From Posidonia oceanica (lineage: Eukaryota; Streptophyta; Magnoliopsida; Alismatales; Posidoniaceae), in NCBI GenBank assembly GCA_037176725.1, contig JAZBRS010000026.1, positions 147,881,501 to 147,945,500 on the forward strand: a stretch of 64,000 bases of DNA, read 5' to 3'. Below the pieces are notes generated by a model. It was not told the origin of the DNA. It searched no databases and worked only from the letters and a program-made list of their open reading frames with translations. This document shows, one piece after another, positions 29,959 to 41,600 of this stretch. The first letter of the stretch is position 1; every line of letters begins with the position of its first letter. The translations under genes and the position numbers were made by a program.

Positions 29959-32900
29959 GAATGAAAGATCATTCAACCAGGAAGACCTGGATAGTTAGAT
30001 CGTGAAGATCCAACGGTTCGATCAAAAGTTATTTAGATTTCAAGTCAGATGGCTCAAGGGCCAGAAAAAGTGATCTAAGTGGGGGCCTAAGTGCAAATTA
30101 CCCCTATGTGTGTGCAATGCAGGGTGTCCTACATGCAAGGAGGCTAACAATGCTCAAACAAGTGCAAAAGTGTAGCATGCAATGATATGGGGATGCTATG
30201 CATGTAAAGATGTAAAGACAGGGACCTAGGTGCAATTACAGAGAGCTGTAGGGGCCTAAATATAGTTAAAGGAAAATGTAGGGGCCTACATGCAATTAAG
30301 GGAAATGCAGGGGCCTAAGTGCAATTAGACTAAAATGCAAGGGCCTACATGCAATTACAGGAAATGTAGGGACCTAAGTGCAATTAGAATATAATGTTAG
30401 GGCCTACATGCAAAAACATAGCAAAATGCAATGCAATAGGACAAATGCATGCTGAAATGTAGATGCAGCAAAGTATGGAGCCAAATACAATGCTAAACAA
30501 AAGGCAAGCATGCAATAAAGCAATAAAAGGACCTACATGCAATTTTAAAAATATGCAGGGTTTAGAATGCAAAGCGAAAGATACATGCTAGCACACAACA
30601 GTTGGATTTTAGGACCAACATGCGATTAGACCTAATTGTTGGATTTTAATGCAAAGCAGGATACAAGCATGCTGAAATTAGGCATAAGGACCTATATGCA
30701 ATTTTAGAAACATGGAGGACATTTAAGCAATGCAATATGGTTCAAAAATGCAACTTAAATGATGTATGGATGCAAATTGAACCTAAATGCAATAAAAACA
30801 AGTTATTGGACTAAACAACAATGCAATATAGTTTAGAACATGATTTAAATGAATGATTCAAAGCAATGTGGACTGATATGCAATTAACACAAGTTTCTCG
30901 GTTTTCTTGCAATGCAATAAGGTTTAAAACAGAAATCAAATAACTGATTAACAGCAGATGGACTTAAATGCAATTACAACTTTTTTTTGGATTTTTCTGC
31001 AACGCAATAAGTTAGAAAAACCAGATTTAAATGACATCAATGAATGCTCTGAGGACTGATTTGCAATTAAAACATGATTCTAGACTTTTATGCAATGCAA
31101 TAAGGTTAAAATGCAGAATTAAATGAATGATAAACTGCAGATGGACCTAAATGCAATTGCAACATTTTTTTGGGCTTTTTTGCAATGCAATAAAGTAAAA
31201 TGCAAAATTAAATGACTAATTCACAACTGATTGGACTAACATGCAATTAAAACATATTTTTGGGTTTTTCTGCAATGCAATATAGTTTTAAAACATGATT
31301 TAAATGAAATCTACAATAGAATAGGACTGATGTGCAAATAAAATAAAAGACAGGATGAAAATGCAATATAATAAGGTAAAAAGCAGATTAAATGAAATGT
31401 TGTAATTGAAACTGGACTGGAAAGTAAATATAAAAACCTGCAGTAGTTTACTTCAATGCAATATAGTTTAAATACGGAATTAAATGATTTATAAACTAGC
31501 ATAGGACCGCAAAGTAAATAAAGTGAAGCTCTGGACTTAATGGCAATGCAGTATGATTCTAATGCAAATTAAATGATTTGATCAGTTGATGCTGAACTGA
31601 AATGCAATTTAAATCAAACAGAGGACCTAATTGCAATGCAGTAAAGTTAAAAGCAGAAATTAAATGATTTCAATTGAAAGCTGGACCTGAAAGTAAATAA
31701 AATAACTTACAGTAATTTAATTCAATGCATTAAATCAAAACAAAATTAAAACTATATCCAGCTACAGTGTCGCCCGACACTGCAGTACCGCGCCGAAGAA
31801 GGGGAGGCTACTGCGGTGGCGCTGGTGGGTCTTTGGCTGAGCTGGGGCTTCTGGAAGCTGGAGGGGACCTCTCCGGAGGTGCCGGTGGCTTCAGCAGCGC
31901 ATGACGGCGGCTGGGTTGCTCTACCAGCCTCGGCGGAGTTCTGTAGAAGGTTGCTGTGGGCAGAGCTGGTGCTGGAGACAGCGGCGGAGCTCGGACGGTG
32001 CGGGGCTGAGATGCTGGAGGTGCAGCAGTCCTCGGGGAGTGATTCGGAGGCTCGGGGAGGTCTGGAGCACGGCAAGCGCGGCGGAGCAGTGGAGGCTCGC
32101 CAGAGAAGAAGGCACTGTAGCGGCGTAGGCAAAAAGGCACGCTGAAGTCCTAAATCTATTTCTGATTGCCTAGGAAGCACGAGAAGCATGCAAGGAACTT
32201 AAATATAGCTTCTGTTACGTGTGACGATAGCCGGCGCGTGCTGCCAACCTCAGGTGAGTTCGACAGTGCAGGTGGAGGTCGCGGCAGCGCTGCGGGCGTC
32301 CTCAGCGGCATGGCGCGATCTGAGGAAGTTGTTGGTGCTGCCGTGCAGCTGTGGAGCTATCCAGAAGGCCGTTTGGCCACGCAAAACTGGGATTTGGATT
32401 TTTGGGTCCTCACAGTGATTTTTTGGCTCTCCTCTGTTGCGTGGCTCTCTGAGTGTCTTGGGATCACTCTGGTGATTCGTGGAGGGCTGAGGGAGAGGAT
32501 GGTGGGTCGTGAGGGGGTCTGAGATGGCTGTGGGTGCTCGAAGGAAGAAGGGAAGTTACTGTGCTGTGTGGGAGCAAATGGGTTCTATGCTGTGGTTTTT
32601 TGTGAATTCTTCTTCTTCCACCTCCTGAAGAGATGAGGATGGATCAGTTTTGTTCTGAGCTTGCCACTCGAGTCGGGATGGTGTGAGCAGGAGCTGAAGG
32701 TGGCTGGCGGGTGGTGGCAGTGTGGGCAAGTCGGCAAAAAGGAGGCTCTATGAGACGGCCACCACCGACCAGTGGCGTGGGGGCAATCGGTTGAGTGGGC
32801 TACTGGGAGTTGGTGTGAGGGGTGGTGAGTGTAGAGGGGTTGAGTGCTGGCTGGGATTCGAAAGAGGAGGGAAAGAAGAGGAAGGGTGTGTCGGGCTGGT

Positions 32901-34072
32901 GAAAAAAGAAAAGAAAAAGAAGAAGGAGGCTGTGGGCTGGGCTGGAGGCTGAAAAGGAGAGAAAAAGAAAAAAAAGAAAATAAGGAAGTGGGCCGGGCTG
33001 GTGGAAGGGTGGAAGAAAAGAAAAAAAGAAAGGAAAAAAGAAGAGGAGAAGGTGGGCTGGGCTTGTGGCTGAAAAAAAGGAAAAAAAAAGAAATAAGGGG
33101 AGTGGGCTGGGCCTGGAAAATGGAATGAAAAAAGGAGAAGAAAAGAAAAGGAGAGGAAGGGGGATGAGTGAAGTGGGTTGGGCTGAATTGGTTTAAAAGG
33201 AAGCGAAAGAAAAGAAAGAGGAGAAGAAGAAAGAAAAGGAGAGGAAAGAAAGAAAGGAAGAAAGAAAGAAAGAAAGACAGGAAGATGGAATAGGGAGAAG
33301 GAAAGGGGGCTTGGGCTTGGCTTTGGTTTTGTGACCTAGTACTTTTCTAGGATTTTGGGTTTGGGTTTTTTACCTAGGTTTTCTAGGGTTTGACCTAGGA
33401 TTTAACCTAGGGTTTTTTGTAACCAGCAATGGTTACCGAAGTGGTTGGGTCACCTCCACTACTTTTTCAAGCCACGGGTTCGATACCCGCCCACCGTAGA
33501 TAGAGTGGATTTTCCACTCTTTCTTGCATTGGGATTAATTTCCCTTCCTTCCGCCCATAGGTTTCGAACTCGTGACCTGTGGGCTTGCCTTGAAGAAAAT
33601 ATCCATTAAGCTATAGTAGGTTAGGGTTAAAAAAAAAAAAAAAAACCTAGGGTTTTGTGAGTGTTTGACCTAGGATTTTCTAGGGTTTGACCTAGGGTTT
33701 TAGGCTTTATCCTAGGATTTTGTGAGGGGTTTGACCTAGGATTTTTCTAGGATTTTGGGTTTGGGTTTTTACCTAGGTTTTCTAGGGTTTTGATGAGTTT
33801 TAACCTAGGTTTTCTAGGGTTTAGGGTTTAGGTTTCTACCTAGGTTTTCTAGGGTTTAGGGTGTTTGACCTAGGTTTCTTCTAGGGTTTTAACCTAGGGT
33901 TTTGAATGTGGATTGGGCCTAGAGTTCTAGAGTTTGAAGCCTAGGGTTTTCTAGGGTTTTGGTTTCTAGTTTTCTAAGTTTTTAATTTTTTGGTTTTTTG
34001 TGTGGGGTTTTCTAAGTCATTCCACCAGAGAGAGAGAGCCACTAAACAGTGGTCAAAAGTAGGGTGTCAACA
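29959..34072 (-). repeat. E4 5' LTR, first 4.1 kb, with SINE
   Basis: Read on the minus strand it starts TGTTGACACCCTACTTTTGAC at 34072 and runs to CATTC at 29959, where E2 inserted. Order on the minus strand: AAACCCTA-rich start (34000-33310, broken by the SINE), pyrimidine tract (33290-32880), GC-rich part (32850-31750), then AT-rich repeats with GCATTTAGGTCC words (31740-30080). The block at 29964-30110 matches E1 10620-10760 in reverse, which fixes its place in the LTR. No genes; frames such as 32722-33128 are purine-tract artefacts. Confidence 0.8.
33421..33645 (+). mobile_element. tRNA-derived SINE with A-tail
   Basis: About 225 bp. The 5' part has an A-box-like TACCGAAGTGG (33434) and a B box GGTTCGATACC (33477-33487) in a tRNA-like setting (CGGGTTCGATACCCG). 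Then comes a strong hairpin AGAGTGGA-TTT-TCCACTCT (about 33506-33524), and a second tRNA-like part in reverse (minus-strand TAGCTTAATGG and AGTTCGAAACC). It ends with 17 A (33629-33645). Flanks repeat imperfectly as AACCTAGGGTTTT(TT)GT, a likely TSD, although the surrounding LTR is itself rich in this word. Confidence 0.65.
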
Positions 34073-34077
34073 CATGG
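34073..34077. other. Right target-site duplication of E4 (CATGG)
   Basis: Second copy of CATGG, directly after ...GTGTCAACA; pairs with 11178-11182. Confidence 0.88.
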
Positions 34078-34526
34078 CATTTACGCATTCAAGGCATACA
34101 TCTTCCTGCATATGCGAGTAAGAAGCCTAGAAAGACCGATTCTTCTGACGTATCGGGGGTGCCTAACACCTTCCCCATACGTAACAGGAGTCCTTGCCCT
34201 TTCTCTTGGCCCGCAATGACCATTATGCCCTCATCCTAGGCACGAGTCATAGCATAGCATAGCATTGCATAGCATCGCATCCCTTTGCATCCTCTTTGCA
34301 TGGTTTTGCATGTCTTTCATGCATTTCCCCTATTTTCCTTGTCTCCCGACTTAATAGACATGGTGGCGACTCTGATTTGTCTTATCTTTTCTTTTTCCTC
34401 TTTTACCAACGTTTCCGAGTAGAGTTTCCTTCCTCGGATCCAGCCACATATAGTGAACCTACTTCCGATCGGTGCACGCGAGTTTTGGCATCGTGCATGG
34501 ATGATCCGAATTTCAGGATTACTATA
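34078..34526 (+). repeat. E1 3' LTR, second segment
   Basis: Last 449 bp of the E1 3' LTR. It contains TCGGGGGTGCCTAACACC, a PBS-like GGTGGCGACTCTGATTTG (34362) and the end GGATTACTATA, followed by GCAGG. Alignment with 290-756 is close throughout, which is why it is assigned to E1. Confidence 0.85.
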
Positions 34527-35152
34527 GCAGGTTTCCGCTGTCCTTGACTTAGAGGTAATGGGTGCCTAGTTTTGCGACGAAGAGGGGCTTGGCCTTGTAG
34601 GGCTTGTAGATTCCCAGGTGTGGATTTTGAATTCTCTCCAAGGCGAAATGGAGGGACAGGGTTGTACTGCACACCTCTATCTCTAGGGGCGACTTCTGTC
34701 TTTGCCTTCTATTCTTTTTCTTTTGCACCCATGCTTAGACATGTGTTCTTTTCTAGCTCACATTCTCGACTATACCCTAGCATTTTTTCCTCCCTCTAGA
34801 GGTGTAAGTCCTTGGGGGTTTGGGCATTTCACCTGTACTCCTTAAGCAGTGGCTCCCTCACTAGCCAGGACATCTAAGTAGTGTTAGCTGAGGTAGGGTA
34901 GATTTCTTCCAGAGCAGGCAAGCACATCCGATTTTCATCACCGAGGCGATTGTAATGCATGATTGATTGATGATGATTTTTTTTTATTTTGAATTTTGAG
35001 CGAGATATGCTTAAAAAAGGGAGGAATGCATGGAGATGTACAATGATAAGAATGCAAGAGATAGGACAAGGGAGATATGTAGATGTACAGAGGTGGAAAT
35101 GCAAGAGATGGGATAGAGAAGAAGGGATCTGCCAAGCAAGGGCCGTCCCGAG
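34527..35152 (-). other. E3 3' noncoding region (part)
   Basis: Matches E4 12281-12840 after the pol stop. GCAGG at the left edge is the probable E1 TSD. No ORF is supported; the stacked minus frames at 34874-35223 are shadows. Confidence 0.7.
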
Positions 35153-36317
35153 CTACTGATAGTACTTCTTGAGGTAACACGCGTTAACCGGCTCTGACTG
35201 TTCGACCTGGTCCATGTCCTCAAGAACTACTGCACCGCTAGAGAATGTCTGCTTGACCACAAAGGGGCCACGCCAGTTGGGTCAGAATTTGCCTCGACCA
35301 TCTGGTAGGTGAATGGCTCGCAGGACAAGATCCTCTACCTAGAAGCTTCTAGGCTAAACTTCCTTCAAGTATGCTCTGGCCATCCGCTTCTGGTAACAAT
35401 GAGCATTGTGCATAGCTTGCAGTCTATGCTCGTCAATTAGGTTCAGCTGGACGCAGCGGTCTTCTACCCATTCTGCTTCTTCCAGCTTAGTTTCTCGTAG
35501 GATCTGCAATGAGGGGATCTCTACTTCGACAGGCAGCACTGCCTCCATGCCGTATACCAGCGAGTACGGGGTGGCTCCTGTTGAGGTCCGGACTGATGTC
35601 CTATACGCCTAGAGTGCGTACGAAAGCTTGTCATGCCAGTCCTTGTGGGTTTCTGCCATCTTCTTCATGATCTTCACGATGTTCATGTTAGCAGACTCCA
35701 CTGCTCCGTTCATCTGCGGCCGATAGGGCGAGGACCTGTGATGCTTGATCTTGAGGTTCTGCAGGTACTCCTCGGTCCTCTTGGCAATGAAGTTCGAGTC
35801 GTTATCAGAGATGATGGTGTGCGGGACCCCATACCGGGTGACGATGTTGTTTTTGATAAATTTTCTATTGCCGCGGTCGTGACAGCCTTGAAAGAGGCGG
35901 CCTCCACCCACTTAGTGAAGTAGTCGATCGCGACCAGAATGAAGCGATGACTGTTTGAAGCAGTAGGATGTATAGCGCCGATGACATCAATCGCCAGAAG
36001 GGCCATGGCGATGACATGTTGTGTAACTGTTGTGGGGGAGCATGAATAAAGTTACCATGGATCTGGCAGTTGTGGCATTTACGCACAAACCGGCAGCAGC
36101 CTGCTTCCATGGTTAGCCAGAAGTAGCCTTGGAGCATGATCTTCTTGGCCAGGAGGACGCCGTTCATGTGCGGGCTGCAGGTCCCTGCATGTACTTGAAG
36201 CATCAGTGTGTCAGCCTCCGACTTATTTAGGCAGCGTAGAAGCATTTGATTGTATGATCTTCTGTATAATTGCCCTGCTCCTAACACATACTTTGACGCT
36301 AGAAGTGCCAAAGTTCT
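35153..36317 (-). pseudogene. int: E3 integrase, frameshifted
   Basis: HHCC zinc domain (HAGTCSPH ... CHNC) near 36190-36070. The core starts in a shifted frame at about 36000 (AIDVIGAIHPTASN, YFTKWVEAASF), then shifts again to TIISDNDSNFIAKR and PYRPQMNGAVESANM, which hold the second Asp and the catalytic Glu. The C-terminal part is MEAVLPVEVEIPSLQI to the stop after NACYLKKYYQ at 35153-35155. At least two frameshifts and one stop (after YLKEV). Confidence 0.87.
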
Positions 36318-36479
36318 TTTATCTGCTGTTGAGGTGCTAAGCGGGGGGCTGCCAGATTCCAGGAAGGCCTTGATGTCATGGTACCATGGCTGTTCTTTTG
36401 CTGGATCTATCTCTTCTATACTCATGCAATGCGTAGGCTGCTTTATACGGGTAACTGATACATCCACTGCACGGTCTTC

Positions 36480-36911
36480 AGGTATGCTGAGCCAGGACGC
36501 CAAGGTTGCCAATGCATCTGCATACGCGTTCCTTGCCCTGTTCATGTACGTGAAGCATATGCTTTCAAATTCTTCTATCAGCTTCAGCAAGTGTTCGTGA
36601 TATGGGACAAGCTTTGGATCTTTTGTCTTCCAGTCACCATGCACTTGAGAGATCACTAGCATGGCATCGCTGTGCACATGCAGCTTCTACGCCTTATGCT
36701 CAAGTGCGACCTTTAATCCTAGGATGCATGCTTCATATTCTACTTCATTGTTAGTGCACTTGAAGGTCAGCTTCCTCACAAAGGGGATCATCTGTCCCTG
36801 TGGCGTTGTCAGCACTGCGCTTACGCCTCGGCCCTTCTTGTTGATAGCACCATCAAAGTACAGCTGCCACTGCTCTTGGTCTTCAGGGTCCTTTTCTTCA
36901 GAGTCCTCCAT
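36480..36911 (-). pseudogene. E3 second (archaeal-type) RNase H
   Basis: LYFDGAINKKGRGVSAVL, NNEVEYEACILGL and VHSDAMLVISQ-like motifs. The first catalytic Asp is kept, unlike in E4. A stop follows ALEHKA near 36687, and the domain resumes at 36677 (MHSDAMLVISQVHGDW, NAYADALATLASW). It sits between the normal RNase H and integrase, the arrangement known for Tat-lineage elements. Confidence 0.82.
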
Positions 36912-37195
36912 TGCAAAAAGGATGTCCTCGTCCGGGAACTACGTCTGGAGAGGCTGGTACATAGGCAGGGGAAAGTCAGTAAGATGATCTACCATGGCTT
37001 GACCCTTTATGGATCTCTACATGACGAAGGTGATGTCTTACTAAGACAGTAACACCTGCCACTTGACACATCTGCCCACCATGGCCGACTTCTGGAAGAG
37101 GAACTTGATGGGGTCATGCCGGCATAGGAGTTGAACTAGGTACGCCATCATGTAGTGCCTTAGTTTTTGTGTGGCCCAGACAAGAGATAGGCAGG
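36912..37195 (-). pseudogene. E3 RNase H, distal part
   Basis: Tail of the Gypsy-type RNase H (VGRCVKWQVLLS), continuing to about 36990. It is separated from the proximal part by solo LTR S. The frame joins 41601 once S and one GCAGG copy are ignored. Confidence 0.75.
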
Positions 37196-40100
37196 TGTAG
37201 TAATCTCGGTGCTCAGATCGTCCATGTACGCTGCCAAAGCTCGCGTGCACCGATCAGAAATAGGTTCACTATTAGCGGGTGTATCCGAGAAGGAAGACTT
37301 GACTCGAAAACACAAAAAAAAGGAAAAATGGGAAGATAAGACAAATCAGAGTCACCACCGTGTTTATTAAGTCGGGAGACAAGGAAAATCGAGGAAATGT
37401 GTGAATAAACACGCAAAACCAAGCAAAAGATGCAATGCAATGCAATGCAAATGAAATAGGATGGAATGAGATGCAAATGGTGTGACTCGTGCCTAGGATA
37501 AGGGCAATATGGTCATTGCATGCCAAAAGACAGGGCAAGGACTCCTGTTACGTGCGGGGAAGGTGTTAGCCACCCCCGACATGCCCGAGAATCGGTCTTT
37601 CTACGCTTACGCTCGCGTACGCAGGGAAATGCATACTTTGAATGCCTAAGTGCCATGAATGCCTAATTAGATGCTCAAATGTGTGCTTTAAGTGATGAAA
37701 TGCATGCAAAGAATTAAACGTGCAATCTAAGTGCTCAGCAGCGCTGTCTGTGTTCCGAACCGGGCGAACCCTGGTCCATGAGAACTCCAGGCAGTAGGCA
37801 TCACTACCCTATATGCAAATGCAGGCGATAAAACAAAACATCGGTAAAACCAGGCAATGCAGGCGACATGCAAGGGGAAACTAGGGCAAACACGCAAAAC
37901 GGCACGAGAAACGAAGCAAGCACGCAAAATGGTGCAAGAAACGAAGCAAGCACGCCAAACGGTGCAAGAAATGAGGAAAACAGGAGCGAGCACGCAAAAC
38001 TTTGCAAATGCAAGCAAAACAGGGCGTGGGCACGCAAAACGATGCAAATGTATGCAAAATAGTGCAAATGCATGCAAAAATGTGAGAAAAGGACCTAAAT
38101 GTAATTAAAATGTAAACCTAGGGACCTATGTGCAACTAAATGCAAACTTAGGGACCTATATGCAATGATTTTGAAAATTAGGGGCCTAAATGCAATGATT
38201 TTGAAAATCAGGGGCCTAAATGCAATGATTTTGAAAAGATAGGGACCTAGATGCAACTAAATGCAATGTAATAAAAATAAGACTCTAGGTTTTTTGATAA
38301 TGCAATAAGGTTTTAAAACAGGGATTAAATGAAATCTAAATGGACTGAGGACCTAAATGCAAATGCAATAGAATGCAGGGTCTGGAAGGCAATGCAATAT
38401 GGAAAAAATGCAATTTAAATGAATGCTGTGAATGCATGCAGTGGACTAAAATGTAAATTAAATAAATGCAGGGGCTAAAATGCAATTTAATATGGTAAAG
38501 TATGAAATTAAATGATTTTTCTAACATGCAGAGGACTGAAAAGAAAAAAAAATAAAATATAAAATAAAAGTGCAATGTAATATGGTAAAGTATGAGATTA
38601 AATAAATTTAACAACTGAACAGAGGACTGATTTGCAAATAAAGTAAATAGCAGGAGTTAAGAGTAATGTAATAAGATAAAAACGTGAAATTAAATGATAT
38701 TAATCAACTGAAGGACCTAGATGCAAAATAAATAAATAGCTGGACTGAAAACTAAGAAACAATAAAGTATTTTGAACTGCAGGAGGACTAAGATGCAACA
38801 AAAATAAATAACAGGACTAAAACTAAAAGAAAATAAAATGCTTTGAACTACAGAGGGACTAAGATGCAATAAAAATAAATAGCTGGGCTACAAGTAAATA
38901 ATATCAGAAGTTTTTAAACTACAGCAGGACTGAAATGAAAATAAAAGAAAAGACAGGAGTTTCATGCAATGTTATATAGTTTTAATTCAGAATTAAATGA
39001 AACTTAAACTATGGCTGGACGTAAGTGCAAATGAATAAAACTAAGAGGAACAAGTGCAATGCAATGGTAAAATATCTAAGTTAAGGAAAAATAAAACTCA
39101 AACCAACTAATGCTAATATAATATCATGGCATTACAGTAGAGGAACAGTGCCATGCACTGCTGCTCGTCGAGGAGAGCTCTGTCTGGAGCTCCACGGGGC
39201 GGCACGGCTCGGGCGATGCGTGAGGAGGCATGGCGTAGACCGGCGGAGATGCGGTGGAGCGGTAGGCGGCGTGGCGCGTTGCTGCGTGCATTGCACCAGC
39301 TGTCGGCGCCGGGGAAGACGACGAACTCCGGCGAGGTGCTAGCGGCGGCACAGGGCACGGTACGCGAAAAAAAATACATGGGGATGAAGAGGGGAGCGAG
39401 GCGGATCTAGGGGAAGAGTTGTTTACCTGTTTCACACACCGAGGTGGCTGGACGACCTCGTGGAGATTCTGTCGGCATTGGAGGGAGCAGAGGAGGCTTT
39501 GGAGTGGCCGAGAAGCACGCGGTTGGAGTTCGGGCGAGGTCATGGAGGTGCGGAGAGTGGTCTGGGAGGCGACGGAGGCTTCTGCTCTCCTCCACACGCG
39601 GGTGGCCGGAGTGGGTTTGTTGGAGAATAATTCTCTCTCCCCTCTCTCTCTGTGACTCTCACCGGGTTGTGGCTTACACCGGTGGCTTTTGGAGGTGGTG
39701 AGGGAGTGCTGGAGTGTGGGTTCTGTGGTGCTGGAAATGGAAGTGTTGGTGAAGAAGAGGTGAAGGAGTTGGTCTATGGGTTGTGGGTTTTCTAGTGGAG
39801 TTTGGTTGTGTTGGAGAAGAAGGGGAAGTGAAGGTATGTTGGTGTTTTTTTTGGAGGTGTTCTATGGGTTGTCTGTGATGGTGGAGGAGGGTTGGTAGTT
39901 TTTTGGTGCTGCTGTGTTTTGGTGTGGAGAGGAGGGCTAAGGTCTATTGGTGTTGCTGTGTTTGTTTTTTTGGGTGTGGTGGTGAGCGGGAGAGAGGGGG
40001 TGATGAAGAGGAGGTCTGTTTTTGATGAAAAAAGAAGAGGAGGTTGAGAGGAGGTTGAAGGAGTTTGAATTATGGGGGGAGATTTGAGTTTTGAAAAAAA

Positions 40101-41600
40101 CGGGGGAGAAGGAATGGAGGGAGAAGTTGCTGACTGTAGGAGGAGTGGAAGAAGAAAAGAAAAGGAGGAGGAAGGAGGATTCGTGGACCGGGCTGAATAA
40201 AAGGAAAGAAAGAAAGAAAGAAAAAAGAAAAAAGAAAAAAGGAAAATGGGGAGGAAGAAAAGAAGGAGAAAAAGAAAGAGAAATTGGGTTTTGGGAATAG
40301 AAAAAGTGGTTGTTTTTTAGGTTAAGGTTTTTAATTAAAGTTTGGAAGATTGTTTTTTAATTTTTTAATTAGGGTTTAGAGGGGTTTTAGTTTTGTTTTT
40401 TTTTTAGTTTAAGTTTTTATAATTGTTTTTCTTAAGTTTTTCTTTTAACTATTTTTTGGCTTTGTTAATTGTTTGTTAAGTTTTCTTTTGATTAGGATTT
40501 TAAGGTTTTTAATTGTTGTTGAAGGATGGTTTTGCTTGGTTTTTTTAGTTAAGTATTTTCTAGGGTTTTTGCTTTGATTTTTTTAAGTTTTGTTTTGATT
40601 GTTTTCTAGGTTTGCTACTTAAGTTTTTTAATTAGGTTTTTCTTGGTTTTTTTTTTTGATTAAGTTTTTCCAGGTTTTTAATTAGGTTTTGCTAGGTTTT
40701 TGATTAAGTTTTTCCAGATTTTTTAATTAGGTTTTGATGTGGTTTTCTAGATTAGGGTTTAGGATTTTAGGGTTTAGGGTTTTGATTAGGGTTTAGGGTT
40801 TTGATTAGGGTTTTCTAGTTTTAGGGTTTAGGTTAGGGTGTTTTAGTTTTAGGGTTTAGGGTTTAATGTGTTTTAGTTTTAGGGTTTAGGGTTTAATGTG
40901 GAAAAAAGGAAAAGAAAGAAGGAAAGAAAGGAGGAAAGATAGAAAGAAAGGAAGGGAAGAAAAGAAATTGACGATCAAATAACATGGGATAAAATAAAAT
41001 AAAATAAAATAAAGATAAAATAAAGGAAAGAAAGGAGAATAAGTGGGGAGGAGCAAGAATGAGGTGGGCCCACTGGAGAGCAAGAGAAAGAAGAATGGAA
41101 GAGAGGAAATGAAGGAGAATGAGAAGGAGGATGAAAAGGAGAGAGAAAAGAATAATTAGGAGAGAGAAAAGGATAATCAGGAGAGATGAGAAGGATAATG
41201 ACTTGGGTTTGGAGTGGTTTTGGGTGAGTGTGTGACCTAGGGTTTCTAATGTTTGACTTAAGGTTTAAAATGTGATTTTGGAAGGTTTTTGGAAGGATTT
41301 TGGGTTTAGAAAAAGGGTGGTTTTACCTAGGTTTTCTAGGGTTATAGGGAGTAGTTTTGGTGGGAGATTCTTAGGGGTTTTGTGTAGTTTTCTAGGTTGA
41401 AGAAGGGATGGGTTTTCCTGGGATTTTTGGATGGTTTTTGGGTTAGAAAATGGGTGTAGTTCTAGGTTTGTTTTTGGGGTTTGATTTGGAGTTTTGGTTT
41501 GAAAAGAAGGGTGTGATTTTGGGTTTAGTTTAGGTGTTTGGTTTAGAAGCCACAAGAGTGAGATTCCACTAATTCAGCCTGTCAAAATGGGGTGTCTATA
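37196..41600 (-). mobile_element. Solo LTR S inserted in the E3 RNase H
   Basis: 4405 bp, minus strand, with ends TGTAGTAATC (revcomp of GATTACTACA) and GGTGTCTATA (revcomp of TATAGACACC). It is flanked by GCAGG at 37191-37195 and 41601-41605. E4 has the uninterrupted site (ACAAGCAGGTCTTCTC, about 14883). No internal domains remain, so it is a recombination product of two LTRs. On the minus strand: CCCTAAACCCTA-rich start (41560-40740), C-poor mirror block, pyrimidine tract (40290-40090), GC-rich part (39610-39125) with CAG|GTAAAC at 39429-39424, AT-rich TGCAT repeats (39060-38090), minisatellite (38060-37860), conserved end. Confidence 0.9.

Larger units (their letters stand above)
11183..34072 (-). 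mobile_element. E4: rearranged Tat-type element, minus strand
   Basis: 22.9-kb insertion in the E1 3' LTR, bounded by TGTGACCG... and ...GTGTCAACA with 5-bp TSD CATGG. Read on the minus strand: LTR start and first 4.1 kb (34072-29959), E2 nested in opposite orientation (20251-29958), gag from the middle onward (20250-19250), protease, linker, RT, two RNases H, integrase (stop at 12841), 3' noncoding region, an extra-ORF fragment (11442-11346) and only the last 160 bp of the 3' LTR. The rest of the 5' LTR, the leader and the gag start are gone, probably with the 5' part of E2 in one deletion. All genes are broken. Confidence 0.82.
1..34526 (+). mobile_element. E1: gag-only Ty3/Gypsy retrotransposon, 5' end outside window, split by E4
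   Basis: Plus-strand element made of a partial 5' LTR (1-756), a decayed gag (890-3390), a long noncoding region with repeats (3391-7748), a PPT (7749-7761) and a 3' LTR in two pieces (7762-11182 and 34078-34526). There is no protease, RT or integrase between gag and PPT, so it resembles the non-autonomous TR-GAG elements known in plants. The two 3' LTR pieces are joined because CATGG is duplicated on either side of the E4 insertion and because the second piece matches the 5' LTR end, including a variant (GTTTCCGAG) not seen in the other LTRs here. The last bases are ACTATA instead of ACTACA. GCAGG at 34527-34531 is the likely right TSD; the left copy is outside the window. The host sequence is the E3 3' region. 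Confidence 0.85.

Noticed and set aside
33470..33490. Host tRNA gene
   Set aside because: A and B boxes are present, but no complete cloverleaf or acceptor stem is visible; the A-tail and flanking repeats fit a SINE.
40740..40900. Interstitial telomere array
   Set aside because: TTTAGGG words occur but not as a regular 7-bp array; they grade into the TAGGGTTTT-rich start of the solo LTR.
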